Source: Streptococcus sp. 68
GTDB lineage: Bacteria; Bacillota; Bacilli; Lactobacillales; Streptococcaceae
Reading direction: 5' to 3'
DNA length: 64,000 bases
Assembly: GCF_013277415.1 (NCBI RefSeq)
Contig: NZ_VMMX01000012.1
Span: forward strand, 1-64,000
The notes under the pieces: model-generated
Database searches by the model: none
What the model saw: only the letters and a program-made list of their open reading frames with translations
What the model was told of the DNA's origin: nothing
Translations under genes and position numbers: made by a program
Shown: one piece after another, positions 44,286-52,048 of the stretch
How the letters are laid out: every line of letters starts with the position of its first letter
Numbering within the stretch: position 1 is the first letter of the stretch

Positions 44286-44542
44286 AACGATTCATAGCTA
44301 TCTGGATTCTGCTATCAGCTGGGCTAAATATCTGGCAGATGGACAGGATTCGAGATTTAGAAGAGAAGAAGCCGATGGTTATCTACAAGGCGGATAACGT
44401 AGGCGCTGAGATATTTGGTAAAGTCGTCGAGAAAGGACGACACGGCAAGCTATACACGCTTACGATACGTGACTACGGTGTATTCGTGGTTACGAAGGAC
44501 GTGTACGATAAAGTGAAAGTTGGGGATGAGGTGTTACTATGA
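44282..44542 (+). CDS. DUF1372 family phage protein
   Basis: 86 residues. It has an N-terminal hydrophobic helix/signal anchor (RFIAIWILLSAGLNIWQ) and a small beta-rich domain (AEIFGKVVEKGRHGKLYTLTIRDYGVFVVTKDVYDKVKVGDEV), as in DUF1372. GGAGGTGGAAGG precedes the ATG. Function unknown. Confidence 0.75.
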   Translation: MKRFIAIWILLSAGLNIWQMDRIRDLEEKKPMVIYKADNVGAEIFGKVVEKGRHGKLYTLTIRDYGVFVVTKDVYDKVKVGDEVLL

Positions 44543-44961
44543 CAGAAACTATTAAACTACCAGACTATTATGAGCCTGATTGGAAAAATGCAAGGTACGG
44601 GTCGTTGGAAGAGCTTAAAGAATTGTTGCTCTTTAAGCGTATTGTGAAATGGGATAAGGACTTTTTGCTGCTTGAAGACGGCACAAAGGTCACTATTGAA
44701 ATGTCTGAAAGTGATTGCTGTGCCTCAGCAGGTGGGGAGTTCCAAGATGTATCACTTGACGCTGTGATTACTAATGTTGAAATTGGAGAACCGGAAGAAA
44801 TCCCCGACCATTGGGGAACTGGTTATAAAAACAAAGTAACTATCTTCCATAATCAGAACCCTGTAGCTATTGCCAATTGTGAAGCAGAGCATAACGGCTA
44901 TTATTACAGCGTAGGCTCTTTAGTGATTGGTGATATTCATTTTCCAGTTGTTAATGCTTAG
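44539..44961 (+). CDS. Hypothetical phage protein (DUF7448-like)
   Basis: 140 residues with a beta-rich pattern (VKWDKDFLLLEDGTKVTIEMSESDCCASAGGEFQDVSLDAVITNVEIGE...NKVTIFHNQNPVAIANCEAEHNGYYYSVGSLVIGD). Cysteines at SDCCASAGG and a GYYYSV strand stand out. Resembles a family commonly seen in phages (DUF7448) as I recall it. ATGA overlap with the gene before it. Confidence 0.6.
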   Translation: MTETIKLPDYYEPDWKNARYGSLEELKELLLFKRIVKWDKDFLLLEDGTKVTIEMSESDCCASAGGEFQDVSLDAVITNVEIGEPEEIPDHWGTGYKNKVTIFHNQNPVAIANCEAEHNGYYYSVGSLVIGDIHFPVVNA

Positions 44962-44972
44962 GAGGATTTAAC

Positions 44973-45380
44973 ATGATTCCAAAATTTAGAGCGTGGATAA
45001 AAACAGAAAAACGTATGCTTTTATCAGATGACATTCTTAATATTGACTACGCAAACAAAGAAATAGTGACACAACAAGTTTATTTTAAGAATGGTTTACC
45101 AGACGATAGAGATATCTATTTTTATGATTTTGACGAAATCGTACTCATGCAATCAACAGGACTCAAGGATAAGAACGGCAAAGAGGTCTTTGTCGGAGAT
45201 ATTATCAAATGCACAAGAGGATGTCCACATGAAGTGTATTTAGAAAAAGAATATGGTGGTACATTCATAGGTGGAATGCCAGCTGTATACCTAAAAGACT
45301 TGGGAGAAGGATATGCGTGGACTGAGCATGAAGAAGTCATCGGCAACATCTACGAAAACCATGAATTTTTGGAGGAATAA
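44973..45380 (+). CDS. YopX family phage protein
   Basis: 135 residues. MIPKFRAWIKTEKRML and LMQSTGLKDKNGKEVFVGDIIK are the recognisable YopX signature, ending in VIGNIYENHEFLEE. YopX proteins are widespread in phages of Gram-positive bacteria; the function is not established. AGGAGG precedes the ATG. It is the last rightward gene before the inverted toxin-antitoxin pair. Confidence 0.88.
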   Translation: MIPKFRAWIKTEKRMLLSDDILNIDYANKEIVTQQVYFKNGLPDDRDIYFYDFDEIVLMQSTGLKDKNGKEVFVGDIIKCTRGCPHEVYLEKEYGGTFIGGMPAVYLKDLGEGYAWTEHEEVIGNIYENHEFLEE

Positions 45381-45412
45381 AAAAGCCCAATCCATAAGGA
45401 CTAGGCTTCGAA
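45380..45412 (-). terminator. Terminator of the MazEF-like pair
   Basis: On the minus strand AGCCTAGTCC pairs with GGATTGGGCT (imperfect) around TTAT and is followed by TTTTTTA. It overlaps the toxin stop region. Confidence 0.8.
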
Positions 45413-45754
45413 GATGAAATTGTAGAGTTGGACAACCTTCTGAAAACTGGTTGTATCCATGGTTGTGATTTTTTGAGCCCTGCGCTCTCTAAAGTCAAAA
45501 GTATAGAGTTGGAGTGGATTGACAGAGCCATCTACCTTATTGGAACGCACTGGAACGAGCAGACCTTGTTCTTCTAGTCTGCTTTGACCGTGTGTAATAG
45601 GGCATACAGCCACAAATCCAGTCCGCTCCGAATATTCTCTACGCGAGACGACAATAGCAGGACGGCGTTTCTGAATCTCACGTCCAACAGACGGGTCGAA
45701 GTCAATCCAGATGATGTCCTGTTTTTCTGGGATGTAATCATATTTCGCTGTCAA
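45401..45754 (-). CDS. MazF/PemK-type endoribonuclease toxin
   Basis: 117 residues. The PemK/MazF fold is recognised from DIIWIDFDPSVGREIQKRRPAIVVSRREYSERTGFVAVCPIT and LQLYTFDFRERRAQKITTMD. The conserved RRPAIV segment carries the catalytic-type Arg, and the Thr/Ser of CPIT is present. Such toxins cleave mRNA at short motifs. It overlaps the antitoxin gene by 17 bases. It runs opposite to the surrounding phage operon. Confidence 0.9.
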   Translation of the reverse strand: MTAKYDYIPEKQDIIWIDFDPSVGREIQKRRPAIVVSRREYSERTGFVAVCPITHGQSRLEEQGLLVPVRSNKVDGSVNPLQLYTFDFRERRAQKITTMDTTSFQKVVQLYNFIFEA

Positions 45755-45953
45755 GGAATCTTACCCCCTCAAAGTCATCTTCCATGCGTAGGTCTGCATC
45801 GCCGCTAAATGGGTCTGGAATTTTTGGAGCAAGGACAATGACATTATCTACACCCTTGTAGACAAACATTTCCTGACCTTCTGGAACATTGAGTGTTTTC
45901 GGAATGGTCACAGTGACAGAGTTCCCAACCTTACGAGTTTTAACAGTATTCAT
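45738..45953 (-). CDS. MazE/AbrB-type antitoxin
   Basis: 71 residues from MNTVKTRKVGNSVTVTIPKT. The swapped-hairpin AbrB/MazE DNA-binding motif (RKVGNSVTVTIPKTL) is at the N-terminus. An acidic C-terminus (DPFSGDADLRMEDDFEGVRF) would wrap the toxin. I start at 45953, behind GGAGAAACAA; the open frame extends 24 codons more without a ribosome site. Autoregulation is suggested by the GTATAC dyad at 45972-45988. Confidence 0.88.
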   Translation of the reverse strand: MNTVKTRKVGNSVTVTIPKTLNVPEGQEMFVYKGVDNVIVLAPKIPDPFSGDADLRMEDDFEGVRFLDSEI

Positions 45954-45971
45954 TTGTTTCTCCTTTATTTT

Positions 45972-46010
45972 GTATACATCCAGTATACACCTAAAAAGGG
46001 AGTAAGGCAA
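45972..46010 (-). promoter_or_regulatory. Promoter and operator of the MazEF-like pair
   Basis: On the minus strand TTGCCT (46005-46010), 17 bases, TATACT (45982-45987). The dyad GTATAC-5-GTATAC (45972-45988) overlaps the -10, as expected for an autorepressed toxin-antitoxin promoter. Confidence 0.8.
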
Positions 46011-46082
46011 GAAAAAAGCCAGCACAGCTGACTTCTCGTGTTATAGTTTAGCATAACTATTATATCATGAGGAGGAGTTCGT

Positions 46083-46511
46083 GTGCAAATAGAGTTATTG
46101 GATATCATCGACGAAAAGAAGACCAGAACGGAAGCTATCAAAGTCCTTAAAAAATACAGTCGTCTGAGACGGATAGCTGGAGAAGAATACGCCCCCAAAA
46201 TAACAATATCCTACTCACTTGAGCCAAGGTCATCAAGTGGTCAGACAAGCAAGCAGGTAGAAAGCATGGTCTTGCGTAGAGTATCAGCTCAGCAGGACCT
46301 AGAACTCATCGCTAAAGCAATCAACAATCTTTCCGATATGGAATACACACGTATCCTAATCGAACGATATTGCAGGAAGAAAAGGAGGGAAGACTACAGC
46401 ATTTATTCAGAACTAGGCTACTCATCTAGTGAGTATTATCGGATATTAAACAAAGCTCTTTTAGAGTTTGCGGAGTCCTATCAAGCCAGCAACCTTTTGG
46501 TTTATAAGTGA
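46083..46511 (+). CDS. ArpU-family late transcription regulator
   Basis: 142 residues. It has an N-terminal helical part (IIDEKKTRTEAIKVLKKYSRLRRIAG) and a C-terminal sigma-factor-like region (YTRILIERYCRKKRREDYSIYSELGYSSSEYYRILNKALLEFAESY), as in ArpU/RinA-type activators of late phage genes. It starts with GTG behind GAGGAGGAG. The phased repeats immediately downstream are its likely target. Confidence 0.85.
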   Translation: MQIELLDIIDEKKTRTEAIKVLKKYSRLRRIAGEEYAPKITISYSLEPRSSSGQTSKQVESMVLRRVSAQQDLELIAKAINNLSDMEYTRILIERYCRKKRREDYSIYSELGYSSSEYYRILNKALLEFAESYQASNLLVYK

Positions 46512-46513
46512 TT

Positions 46514-46557
46514 TCTGGGAAAATCTTGGGAAAAATCTGGGAAAATCTTGGGAGAAT
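46514..46557 (+). promoter_or_regulatory. Four helically phased 11-bp repeats, candidate late-activator site
   Basis: Four end-to-end 11-bp units of the form TCTGGGAAAAT / CTTGGGAAAAA alternate as a 22-bp repeat (46514-46535, 46536-46557). Each unit is one DNA turn, so all face the same side. A TAAAAT (46576-46581) lies about 20 bases downstream as a possible -10 without a proper -35, fitting an activator-dependent late promoter. Confidence 0.75.
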
Positions 46558-46632
46558 TGGAACGGAAAAAGGTGCTAAAATAGTATTATCCAATGATTGG
46601 CAACGAACAGTCATGAGGACTCCTAAAAATAT

Positions 46633-46751
46633 AGAGGCTTCGGCCTCTTAGACAGTAAGGACAGGTTAGCAGGTTGTTTGGGTCTCCTTGAAACTTTTAC
46701 CAAACGTGCGTTTTACTGCTAGACCAGCTGGTTCGATTCCAGCTGCTGTCA
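46633..46751 (+). ncRNA. tRNA-like RNA element 1 (TLS1) with a preceding UUCG hairpin
   Basis: AGAGGC-TTCG-GCCTCT (46633-46648) is a tetraloop hairpin. Two bases on, GACAGTA (46651-46657) pairs with TGCTGTC (46744-46750) as a 7-bp acceptor stem (one G-T). GCTGG-TTCGATT-CCAGC (46727-46743) is a perfect T-arm. Between them a long arm replaces the D and anticodon arms: GGT+TAGCAG with CTGCTA+ACC (one bulge) and GTTTGG with CCAAAC. Total from acceptor to discriminator is about 101 bases, too long and wrongly folded for a normal tRNA. Confidence 0.65.
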
Positions 46752-46824
46752 TTTGAGTGTTTGTGTCCCAGAATGGGGTAGGCAGTAGGCTTAGCATTCA
46801 TATATCACTCATTAACTTAAAAAT

Positions 46825-46916
46825 GGTTGCAGAAGCGACCGAACCTCGCATGATTGCATAGCTACTTATATCCTAGGTAAGTTATAAGCTAGAGGGTTTG
46901 ATTCCCTCAGAGGTTG
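46825..46916 (+). ncRNA. tRNA-like RNA element 2 (TLS2) with a preceding tetraloop hairpin
   Basis: GGTTGC-AGAA-GCGACC (46825-46840) is a tetraloop hairpin. One base on, AACCTC (46842-46847) pairs with GAGGTT (46910-46915), and GAGGG-TTTGATT-CCCTC (46892-46908) is a T-arm (loop T instead of C at the third position). The middle is one arm: TAGCT/AGCTA and ACTTA/TAAGT with a TATA bulge and 9-base loop (46859-46891). The length, 75 bases, is that of a tRNA but the D-arm is missing. The order of parts is the same as in TLS1. Confidence 0.6.
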
Positions 46917-46971
46917 TAAAGACTACAAAAAAATAAATCAGAAAATTTATTTCTAATTAACACGCGAAGGT

Positions 46972-46991
46972 CACACATCGTGTGGCTTTTT
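46972..46991 (+). terminator. Hairpin with T run just before the terminase gene
   Basis: CACAC-atc-GTGTG followed by GGCTTTTTATTTTG. A short stem; could terminate the upstream structured leader partially. The 507 bases from 46512 to 47018 carry the phased repeats, the two tRNA-like elements and this hairpin, and no gene. Confidence 0.5.
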
Positions 46992-47018
46992 ATTTTGTCG
47001 AAAGGTGGTGATGGAAAA

Positions 47019-47465
47019 TTGAATGAAAGACAAAGACGATTCGCAGATGAGTACATCATCAGCAGAAACGCAACACAATCCGCTATTAAGGTGGGTTACT
47101 CAGAGAAAACGGCATATAGCATAGGGCAAAGATTGTTGAAAAATGTTGAGATTTCTGAATACATTAAAAAACGTACTGAAGAACTTTTTGATGAACGTTC
47201 AATGTCAATCGTAGAAGCCTTGGCAATCTCTGCCAGTATCGCTAGAGGAGAAACTCAACAAGGATATTCTAAAAAAACTGTAAAGACTGCTGAAGGTGTG
47301 GAGGTATCGGAAACGACTTATGAATTTACTCCGACGATTGAAGAAAGACAACGTTCCCTAGACCATATATTCAGAGTGAATGGTGCGTATTTAGAGAGAA
47401 AAGAAATCGAGATGTCTTCGGCTGTTCAATTCGTTGATGATATAGGAGTTAGCGATGAAGCGTAG
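47019..47465 (+). CDS. terS: Terminase small subunit
   Basis: 148 residues with a TTG start: (M)NERQRRFADEYIISRNATQSAIKVGYSEKTAYSIGQRLLKN is the Terminase_2 HTH domain that recognises the packaging site. The TTG at 47019 follows AAAGGTGGTG; the open frame reaches back to 46980 through sequence without a start-site signal. It overlaps terL by 11 bases. Confidence 0.92.
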   Translation: MNERQRRFADEYIISRNATQSAIKVGYSEKTAYSIGQRLLKNVEISEYIKKRTEELFDERSMSIVEALAISASIARGETQQGYSKKTVKTAEGVEVSETTYEFTPTIEERQRSLDHIFRVNGAYLERKEIEMSSAVQFVDDIGVSDEA

Positions 47466-48711
47466 AATGAGTGAGTTTATCCCAAAGGCTTTTTACTCTA
47501 TGTGGCGTGCAGCATTTGACCCTAAAATCTTACATGTGGTTGAAAAGGGTGGCCGTGGTTCTGGCAAGTCCAGCGACATCGGACACGTTATTGTTCAATT
47601 GATTATGCGCTATCCAGTCAATGCGGTGTGTATTCGTAAGACAGATAACACATTAGAACAGTCGGTTTACGAGCAATTGAAATGGGCGATTAGTAAGCAA
47701 GGGGTCAGTCATTTATTTAAGATTAATAAATCCCCTTTGAAGATAACCTATATCCCAAGAGGAAATTATATTATCTTCCGTGGTGCACAAGATCCAGAGC
47801 GTATTAAATCCTTGAAAGACAGCCGTTTTCCATTCGCAATCGGCTGGATTGAAGAGCTTGCTGAGTTTAAAACTGAAGATGAAGTAAAGACAATCACCAA
47901 CTCCCTTCTTCGTGGAGAATTGGCTGATGGTCTTTTTTATAAGTTCTTTTACTCTTACAATCCTCCAAAAAGAAAACAGTCTTGGGTGAATAAGAAATAC
48001 GAGAGTGTTATACAGCCTCCTAATACGCACATACACCATTCGACATACAAAGATAACCCTTTTATCGCCAAAGAGTTTATAGAAGAAGCAGAGGCCACGA
48101 GAGAGCGTTCAGAGAAGCGTTACCGTTGGGAGTATCTGGGCGAGGCTATCGGTTCGGGTGTAGCACCGTTTGAAAATCTGGTATTCCGAAAGATTACAGA
48201 TGAGGAAATAGCAAGGTTTGATAACATTCGGCAAGGGAATGACTTTGGTTACGCCAACGACCCTCTGGCTTTTGTAAGATGGCATTACGACAAGAAGAAA
48301 CGAGTTATCTACGCTATTGATGAGATTTATGGCGTGAAGATTAGCAACCGTGAGTTAGCTGAAAGAATCCGTGAGAAAGGCTATCAATCTCAGATGATAA
48401 CCTGTGATAGTGCGGAGCCTAAGTCGATTGATGAGTTAAAACTGCAGCTGAATATTCCACTTGTTCAAGGCGCTAAGAAAGGTCCTGATAGTCGTGAGTA
48501 TGGAGAACGCTGGTTGGATGATTTGGATGCGATTGTGATAGATCCAGAACGCACACCGAATATCGCAAGAGAGTTCGAAAGTGCCGACTATGCAGTTGAC
48601 CGTGATGGAAATCCCAAACCCAAGCTAGAAGAAGTAAACGACCACACAATCGACGCTACAAGATATGCGTTTGAAGACGATATGAGACAGCCAGGAATAT
48701 CATTCTGGTAG
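47455..48711 (+). CDS. terL: Terminase large subunit (PBSX family)
   Basis: 418 residues. ATPase motor with Walker A VVEKGGRGSGKSSDIGHV, Walker B-like FAIGWIEELAEF, and an RNase H-like nuclease domain with acidic residues in GNDFGYANDPLAFV and NDHTIDATRYAFED. Packages DNA into procapsids. Length is normal. Confidence 0.95.
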   Translation: MKRRMSEFIPKAFYSMWRAAFDPKILHVVEKGGRGSGKSSDIGHVIVQLIMRYPVNAVCIRKTDNTLEQSVYEQLKWAISKQGVSHLFKINKSPLKITYIPRGNYIIFRGAQDPERIKSLKDSRFPFAIGWIEELAEFKTEDEVKTITNSLLRGELADGLFYKFFYSYNPPKRKQSWVNKKYESVIQPPNTHIHHSTYKDNPFIAKEFIEEAEATRERSEKRYRWEYLGEAIGSGVAPFENLVFRKITDEEIARFDNIRQGNDFGYANDPLAFVRWHYDKKKRVIYAIDEIYGVKISNRELAERIREKGYQSQMITCDSAEPKSIDELKLQLNIPLVQGAKKGPDSREYGERWLDDLDAIVIDPERTPNIAREFESADYAVDRDGNPKPKLEEVNDHTIDATRYAFEDDMRQPGISFW

Positions 48712-48722
48712 GAGAAGGAGAA

Positions 48723-50150
48723 ATGTTGAGTAATTGGTTTAAATGGTTAATCAGGCGGTTGTTGATTAAGAATACAACCCAAAATGAAATACTAGAGATT
48801 GAGATAAGAGAACATCAGGCATCTGAGAAAGTAAGCACGATGAAAGAGGCTTACAACTACTATCGAAATCGCACGGATATTCGAAATAAGAAAGTAGATG
48901 TTGATTGGCGGACGAACTCAAGGATTGAATTAGGTTTATTTAAGAAGCTGGTAGACCAGAAGGTCGGGTATTTGTTTTCTAAACAACCTACCATCTCGCT
49001 AGAGGGAGAAGAATCACAAGATTTTTTAGATAGCGTGTTTGACGAGGATCTTTTATCTACGATTAAGTCACTCGGTAAGGAAGCAGTGATAAAAGGGATA
49101 GCCTACGGCTTGCCTTATTACGACGAGAACGGCCGTCTACGCTTGTTTAAAATCCCAAGTGAACAGATTATCCCTTTTTGGAAAGATGAGCGTCATTTGG
49201 AATTATCCGCCTTTGTGCGTGTCTACAAACAAGCCGTCTACGAAAGCGGAGTGAAGAAGACCAAAACATTTGTAGAATACTACGATGAACAAGGAATTAC
49301 AGATTATATTTGGACAGGTTCACACCTTGAACTCAATCCACTATCCAAGGAGACCAAGGGAAATTTTTATTATGTCAATGCAGACGGTACACGGACTCCT
49401 TATACTTGGGAGAAAGTGCCTCTGATTCCATTCCGCTACAACGAGTATGAGGACGGTCTTTTAGTCCAAACCAAGTCTTTGATTGATAATATTCAACTTC
49501 AAATGTCTACTAATGCTGATATGTTGGCAGATATGCCGAAGCTGATTTATGTTTTGAAAAACTATCAGGGCGCAGACTTGGGCGAGTTCATGAATAATCT
49601 GAATAAGTTCCGCTCTATCAAAGTTTCTAGTGATGGTGGTGTAGATACCCTACAAGCAGACAATGATACTAGCGGAGTTGAAGCAGATATCGAACGCTCT
49701 CGTAAGTTCTTGTATGAGGCTGCTCGAGCCATTGATACCCAAGATGATAATCTAGGTAATGCAAGTGGTCAGGCTCTTAAATGGCGCTATACAGACCTTG
49801 ATTTGGACTGTAACGAGCTAGAAAACGAGTTTCAAAAAGGTATCAAGCAATTCCTTTGGTTCGTAGAACAGTATGCAGCTAACAAAGGGGTAGCATTTGA
49901 CGCATCTAAATTTACTTATGTATTTAACCGTGACATCATTTCAAACGAGTCTGAAGCTATTCAAGATTGTGTGAACTCAATCGGTATCTTAGACGATCTA
50001 AGTATTCGTGAACAACACCCATGGTATCAACCCCAAGTTGAGGAACGATTGAAAGAACAACAGGAACAAGGACAAGATCCATACTCTCAGACTAATTTTA
50101 AAAAGGTAGAGGATGACCATGACGACCAAGGACAAGAAAAAGATAGATGA
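48723..50150 (+). CDS. Portal protein (SPP1 gp6 family)
   Basis: 475 residues. The portal family pattern is seen from YYRNRTDIRNKKVDVDWRTNSRIELGLFKKLVDQKVGYLFSKQPTIS through AVIKGIAYGLPYYDENGRLRLFKIPSEQIIPFW to the C-terminal helical crown. The tail (KEQQEQGQDPYSQTNFKKVEDDHDDQGQEKDR) is charged. Forms the ring through which DNA enters. It overlaps the next gene by 38 bases. Confidence 0.93.
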   Translation: MLSNWFKWLIRRLLIKNTTQNEILEIEIREHQASEKVSTMKEAYNYYRNRTDIRNKKVDVDWRTNSRIELGLFKKLVDQKVGYLFSKQPTISLEGEESQDFLDSVFDEDLLSTIKSLGKEAVIKGIAYGLPYYDENGRLRLFKIPSEQIIPFWKDERHLELSAFVRVYKQAVYESGVKKTKTFVEYYDEQGITDYIWTGSHLELNPLSKETKGNFYYVNADGTRTPYTWEKVPLIPFRYNEYEDGLLVQTKSLIDNIQLQMSTNADMLADMPKLIYVLKNYQGADLGEFMNNLNKFRSIKVSSDGGVDTLQADNDTSGVEADIERSRKFLYEAARAIDTQDDNLGNASGQALKWRYTDLDLDCNELENEFQKGIKQFLWFVEQYAANKGVAFDASKFTYVFNRDIISNESEAIQDCVNSIGILDDLSIREQHPWYQPQVEERLKEQQEQGQDPYSQTNFKKVEDDHDDQGQEKDR

Positions 50151-51837
50151 GTATTGGACTGAGCGTGCTTTACAACAGGAACAAAACGCTCAGATAGTTG
50201 CTGATAGGTACATGGCTCAGATTGGCCAATCCTTAGCTGACTATAAACATCAGTTGGTTTCTGAGATTGAGAAGTTCTATGCCAGGTATGCAGTTGATAA
50301 TAAAATGACTCATGCAGAAGCCAAGCAATATCTAACGGATAAAGAGCGCAGAGAGTTTAAGCATGTAACCCTTGAAAGATTCCGTGAGATGGCCTTAAAT
50401 CCTGACACACCGACACCTTTGTTGGACGCCTTGAGTTATCGCCATCGTATCAGTCGTAAGGAGGCTTTGCTTGCCGAAATTGAGCGTCTAACAGCTGAAC
50501 TATATGGAAAGCCAGACGGCATACATGACAAAGTCACAGAGGCTCTGAGTGACGTCTACATCAAAGGTAAAATCCATCAAGCTAAAAACTTGGCTCATTT
50601 TGGAATCATCGAGAAACCAATATTAGGTGTCGATGCCGTAAAGCATAAGATGGCTAGTAACTGGAGTGGTAAAACCTTTTCTGAAAATGTTTGGGTTCAT
50701 AAAGAAGTTGCTTATAAGGCAATCAGTGATGTCCTGAATAAAGGCCTAACAGGTGGCTGGTCTATTGATAGAATGACTAGAGCTCTTTCTGAACGTACAG
50801 GAGTCGCCTATCATCGAGCAGACACGCTTGTCAGGACTGAGACGACCTTTTATAATAACCTCGCGACGCTAGATACCATCAAGGAGTTGGGCGGTGACCA
50901 CTACGAAATCGTAGCGGTCTTAGACAGTCGTACAAGTGAGATTTGCAGGTTAGAAAATCACGAGGTTCGTTCTGTTAAGGAATATGAACCAGGTCGAACC
51001 GCACCGCCATTCCATGTCCGTTGCCGTTCTACTATCAGGCCTGCAGTCAAGTCCGATAAGAAAGGCAAGACTGATAAGACTGACAGGACAGAAGAAGCAG
51101 AACAGATTAGTCCGTATCTCGATATATTACTAAATAACGCCCCTGTAAAAATGGCAAAAGAGAAACGTTCTCTGGATGAAATCTTTGCAGGTTGGGAGCG
51201 TGAAGGGGAAGCTGTTAAAGAAAAACTGTTTGCGAAAGACAGAGAAAAGGTGTATAATCAAGATACAAGGGAAACTAAAGCGAAATTTTATAGTGAGCAA
51301 TTATTGTCCAAGATTTCGAAAGCCGAGCCGAAAATTACAAGCGATATGCAACGTATTGCTGGGGGAAATAAACTAGCCGGTATTGAATTTAGGAAGAAAA
51401 CAGTTGAGTCATTATCACGTAAAATTATTGCAGATAGCCTAGTTGAAAATATAAGTTTGTCAAAAGCTGTGAGTAAGATTAACGACGCCTTAAGGTACAC
51501 AACTATTTTCGATTACGATACTTTTGCAGAAGAGTATTTGAAGATGAAACAGAAGCTCATCGCAGAAGGTTATAAAATTGTAAAAGTAAAAAACACTTGG
51601 CTAATAGATGGACCATATAAAGGTGTGAATACAGTCGTTGAAAAAGATGGTATCAACTTTGAAATGCAGTATCATACTCAGGAAAGTTTCGACTTAAAAA
51701 ATGGTTCATTACATGAACTCTATGAGATGTATCGTGATACGAATACATCTGATCTAGAACGCATGAACTTATTCAAAGAAATGCTTGATTTAAGTAATGA
51801 ACTTGAGATTCCTAAAAACATAGAGAGGGTGAAGTGA
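50113..51837 (+). CDS. Minor head protein (SPP1 gp7/Mu F type) with a C-terminal RelA/SpoT-like domain
   Basis: 574 residues, longer than plain gp7-type proteins. Residues about 1-310 are the minor head part: a long helical region, then TLVRTETTFYNNLATL...GRTAPPFHVRCRSTIRP with the PPxHxxCRS signature. After a charged linker (310-390) the C-terminal domain reads EFRKKTVESLSRKI (425-438), INDALRYT (456-463), KVKNTW (491-496), GPYKGVNTVV (500-509), FEMQYHT (516-522). This is the RelA/SpoT synthetase order: R-x-K, Asp-x2-Arg, Lys, Gly-x-Tyr, Glu-x-Gln. Asn506 replaces the usual His. The spacing Asp458-Tyr502-Glu517 agrees with Rel enzymes as I recall them. The 3' half looks AT-richer. The start at 50119 is possible. 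Head assignment 0.9, RelA-like 0.7. Confidence 0.82.
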   Translation: MTMTTKDKKKIDEYWTERALQQEQNAQIVADRYMAQIGQSLADYKHQLVSEIEKFYARYAVDNKMTHAEAKQYLTDKERREFKHVTLERFREMALNPDTPTPLLDALSYRHRISRKEALLAEIERLTAELYGKPDGIHDKVTEALSDVYIKGKIHQAKNLAHFGIIEKPILGVDAVKHKMASNWSGKTFSENVWVHKEVAYKAISDVLNKGLTGGWSIDRMTRALSERTGVAYHRADTLVRTETTFYNNLATLDTIKELGGDHYEIVAVLDSRTSEICRLENHEVRSVKEYEPGRTAPPFHVRCRSTIRPAVKSDKKGKTDKTDRTEEAEQISPYLDILLNNAPVKMAKEKRSLDEIFAGWEREGEAVKEKLFAKDREKVYNQDTRETKAKFYSEQLLSKISKAEPKITSDMQRIAGGNKLAGIEFRKKTVESLSRKIIADSLVENISLSKAVSKINDALRYTTIFDYDTFAEEYLKMKQKLIAEGYKIVKVKNTWLIDGPYKGVNTVVEKDGINFEMQYHTQESFDLKNGSLHELYEMYRDTNTSDLERMNLFKEMLDLSNELEIPKNIERVK

Positions 51838-51838
51838 T

Positions 51839-52048
51839 ATGAAAGATATTAAATACTACCACACAACAACGAACAATCCTCAAGTACTTCGTTTAATCGA
51901 TGGTGTCATGCAAGTTTTTGACATTGAAAAAAAGTGGATTGATAGCATTGACTGGTTTAATAAAATCTTTTTCAATGACTTCACGGATTTCGAAGAAATT
52001 TCAGAAAAGGATGCATTTGCTTATATTGGTAGGATGGTAGTGGCATGA
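51839..52048 (+). CDS. 69-residue protein between the RelA-like head protein and the HD hydrolase
   Basis: 69 residues, MKDIKYYHTTTNNPQVLRLI..., acidic, with aromatic-rich segments (KWIDSIDWFNKIFFNDFTDFEEI). It starts one base after the head-protein stop, behind GAGGGTGAAG, and ends in an ATGA overlap with the HD gene. I do not recognise a family. Size, acidity and location suit an immunity protein or antitoxin, which is inference. Confidence 0.7.
   Translation: MKDIKYYHTTTNNPQVLRLIDGVMQVFDIEKKWIDSIDWFNKIFFNDFTDFEEISEKDAFAYIGRMVVA

Noticed and set aside
46651..46751. TLS1 as a functional tRNA-Ser (loop CTTGAAA with TGA)
   Set aside because: The bases around that loop cannot form a 5-bp anticodon stem and the element is too long.
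46842..46916. TLS2 as a functional tRNA-Arg (a 7-base loop ATCCTAG at 46870-46876 would give anticodon CCT)
   Set aside because: The 5-bp stem CTTAT/GTAAG can form, but no D-stem is possible, the seventh acceptor pair is G-A and the T-loop lacks the invariant C. The alternative single long arm pairs better.
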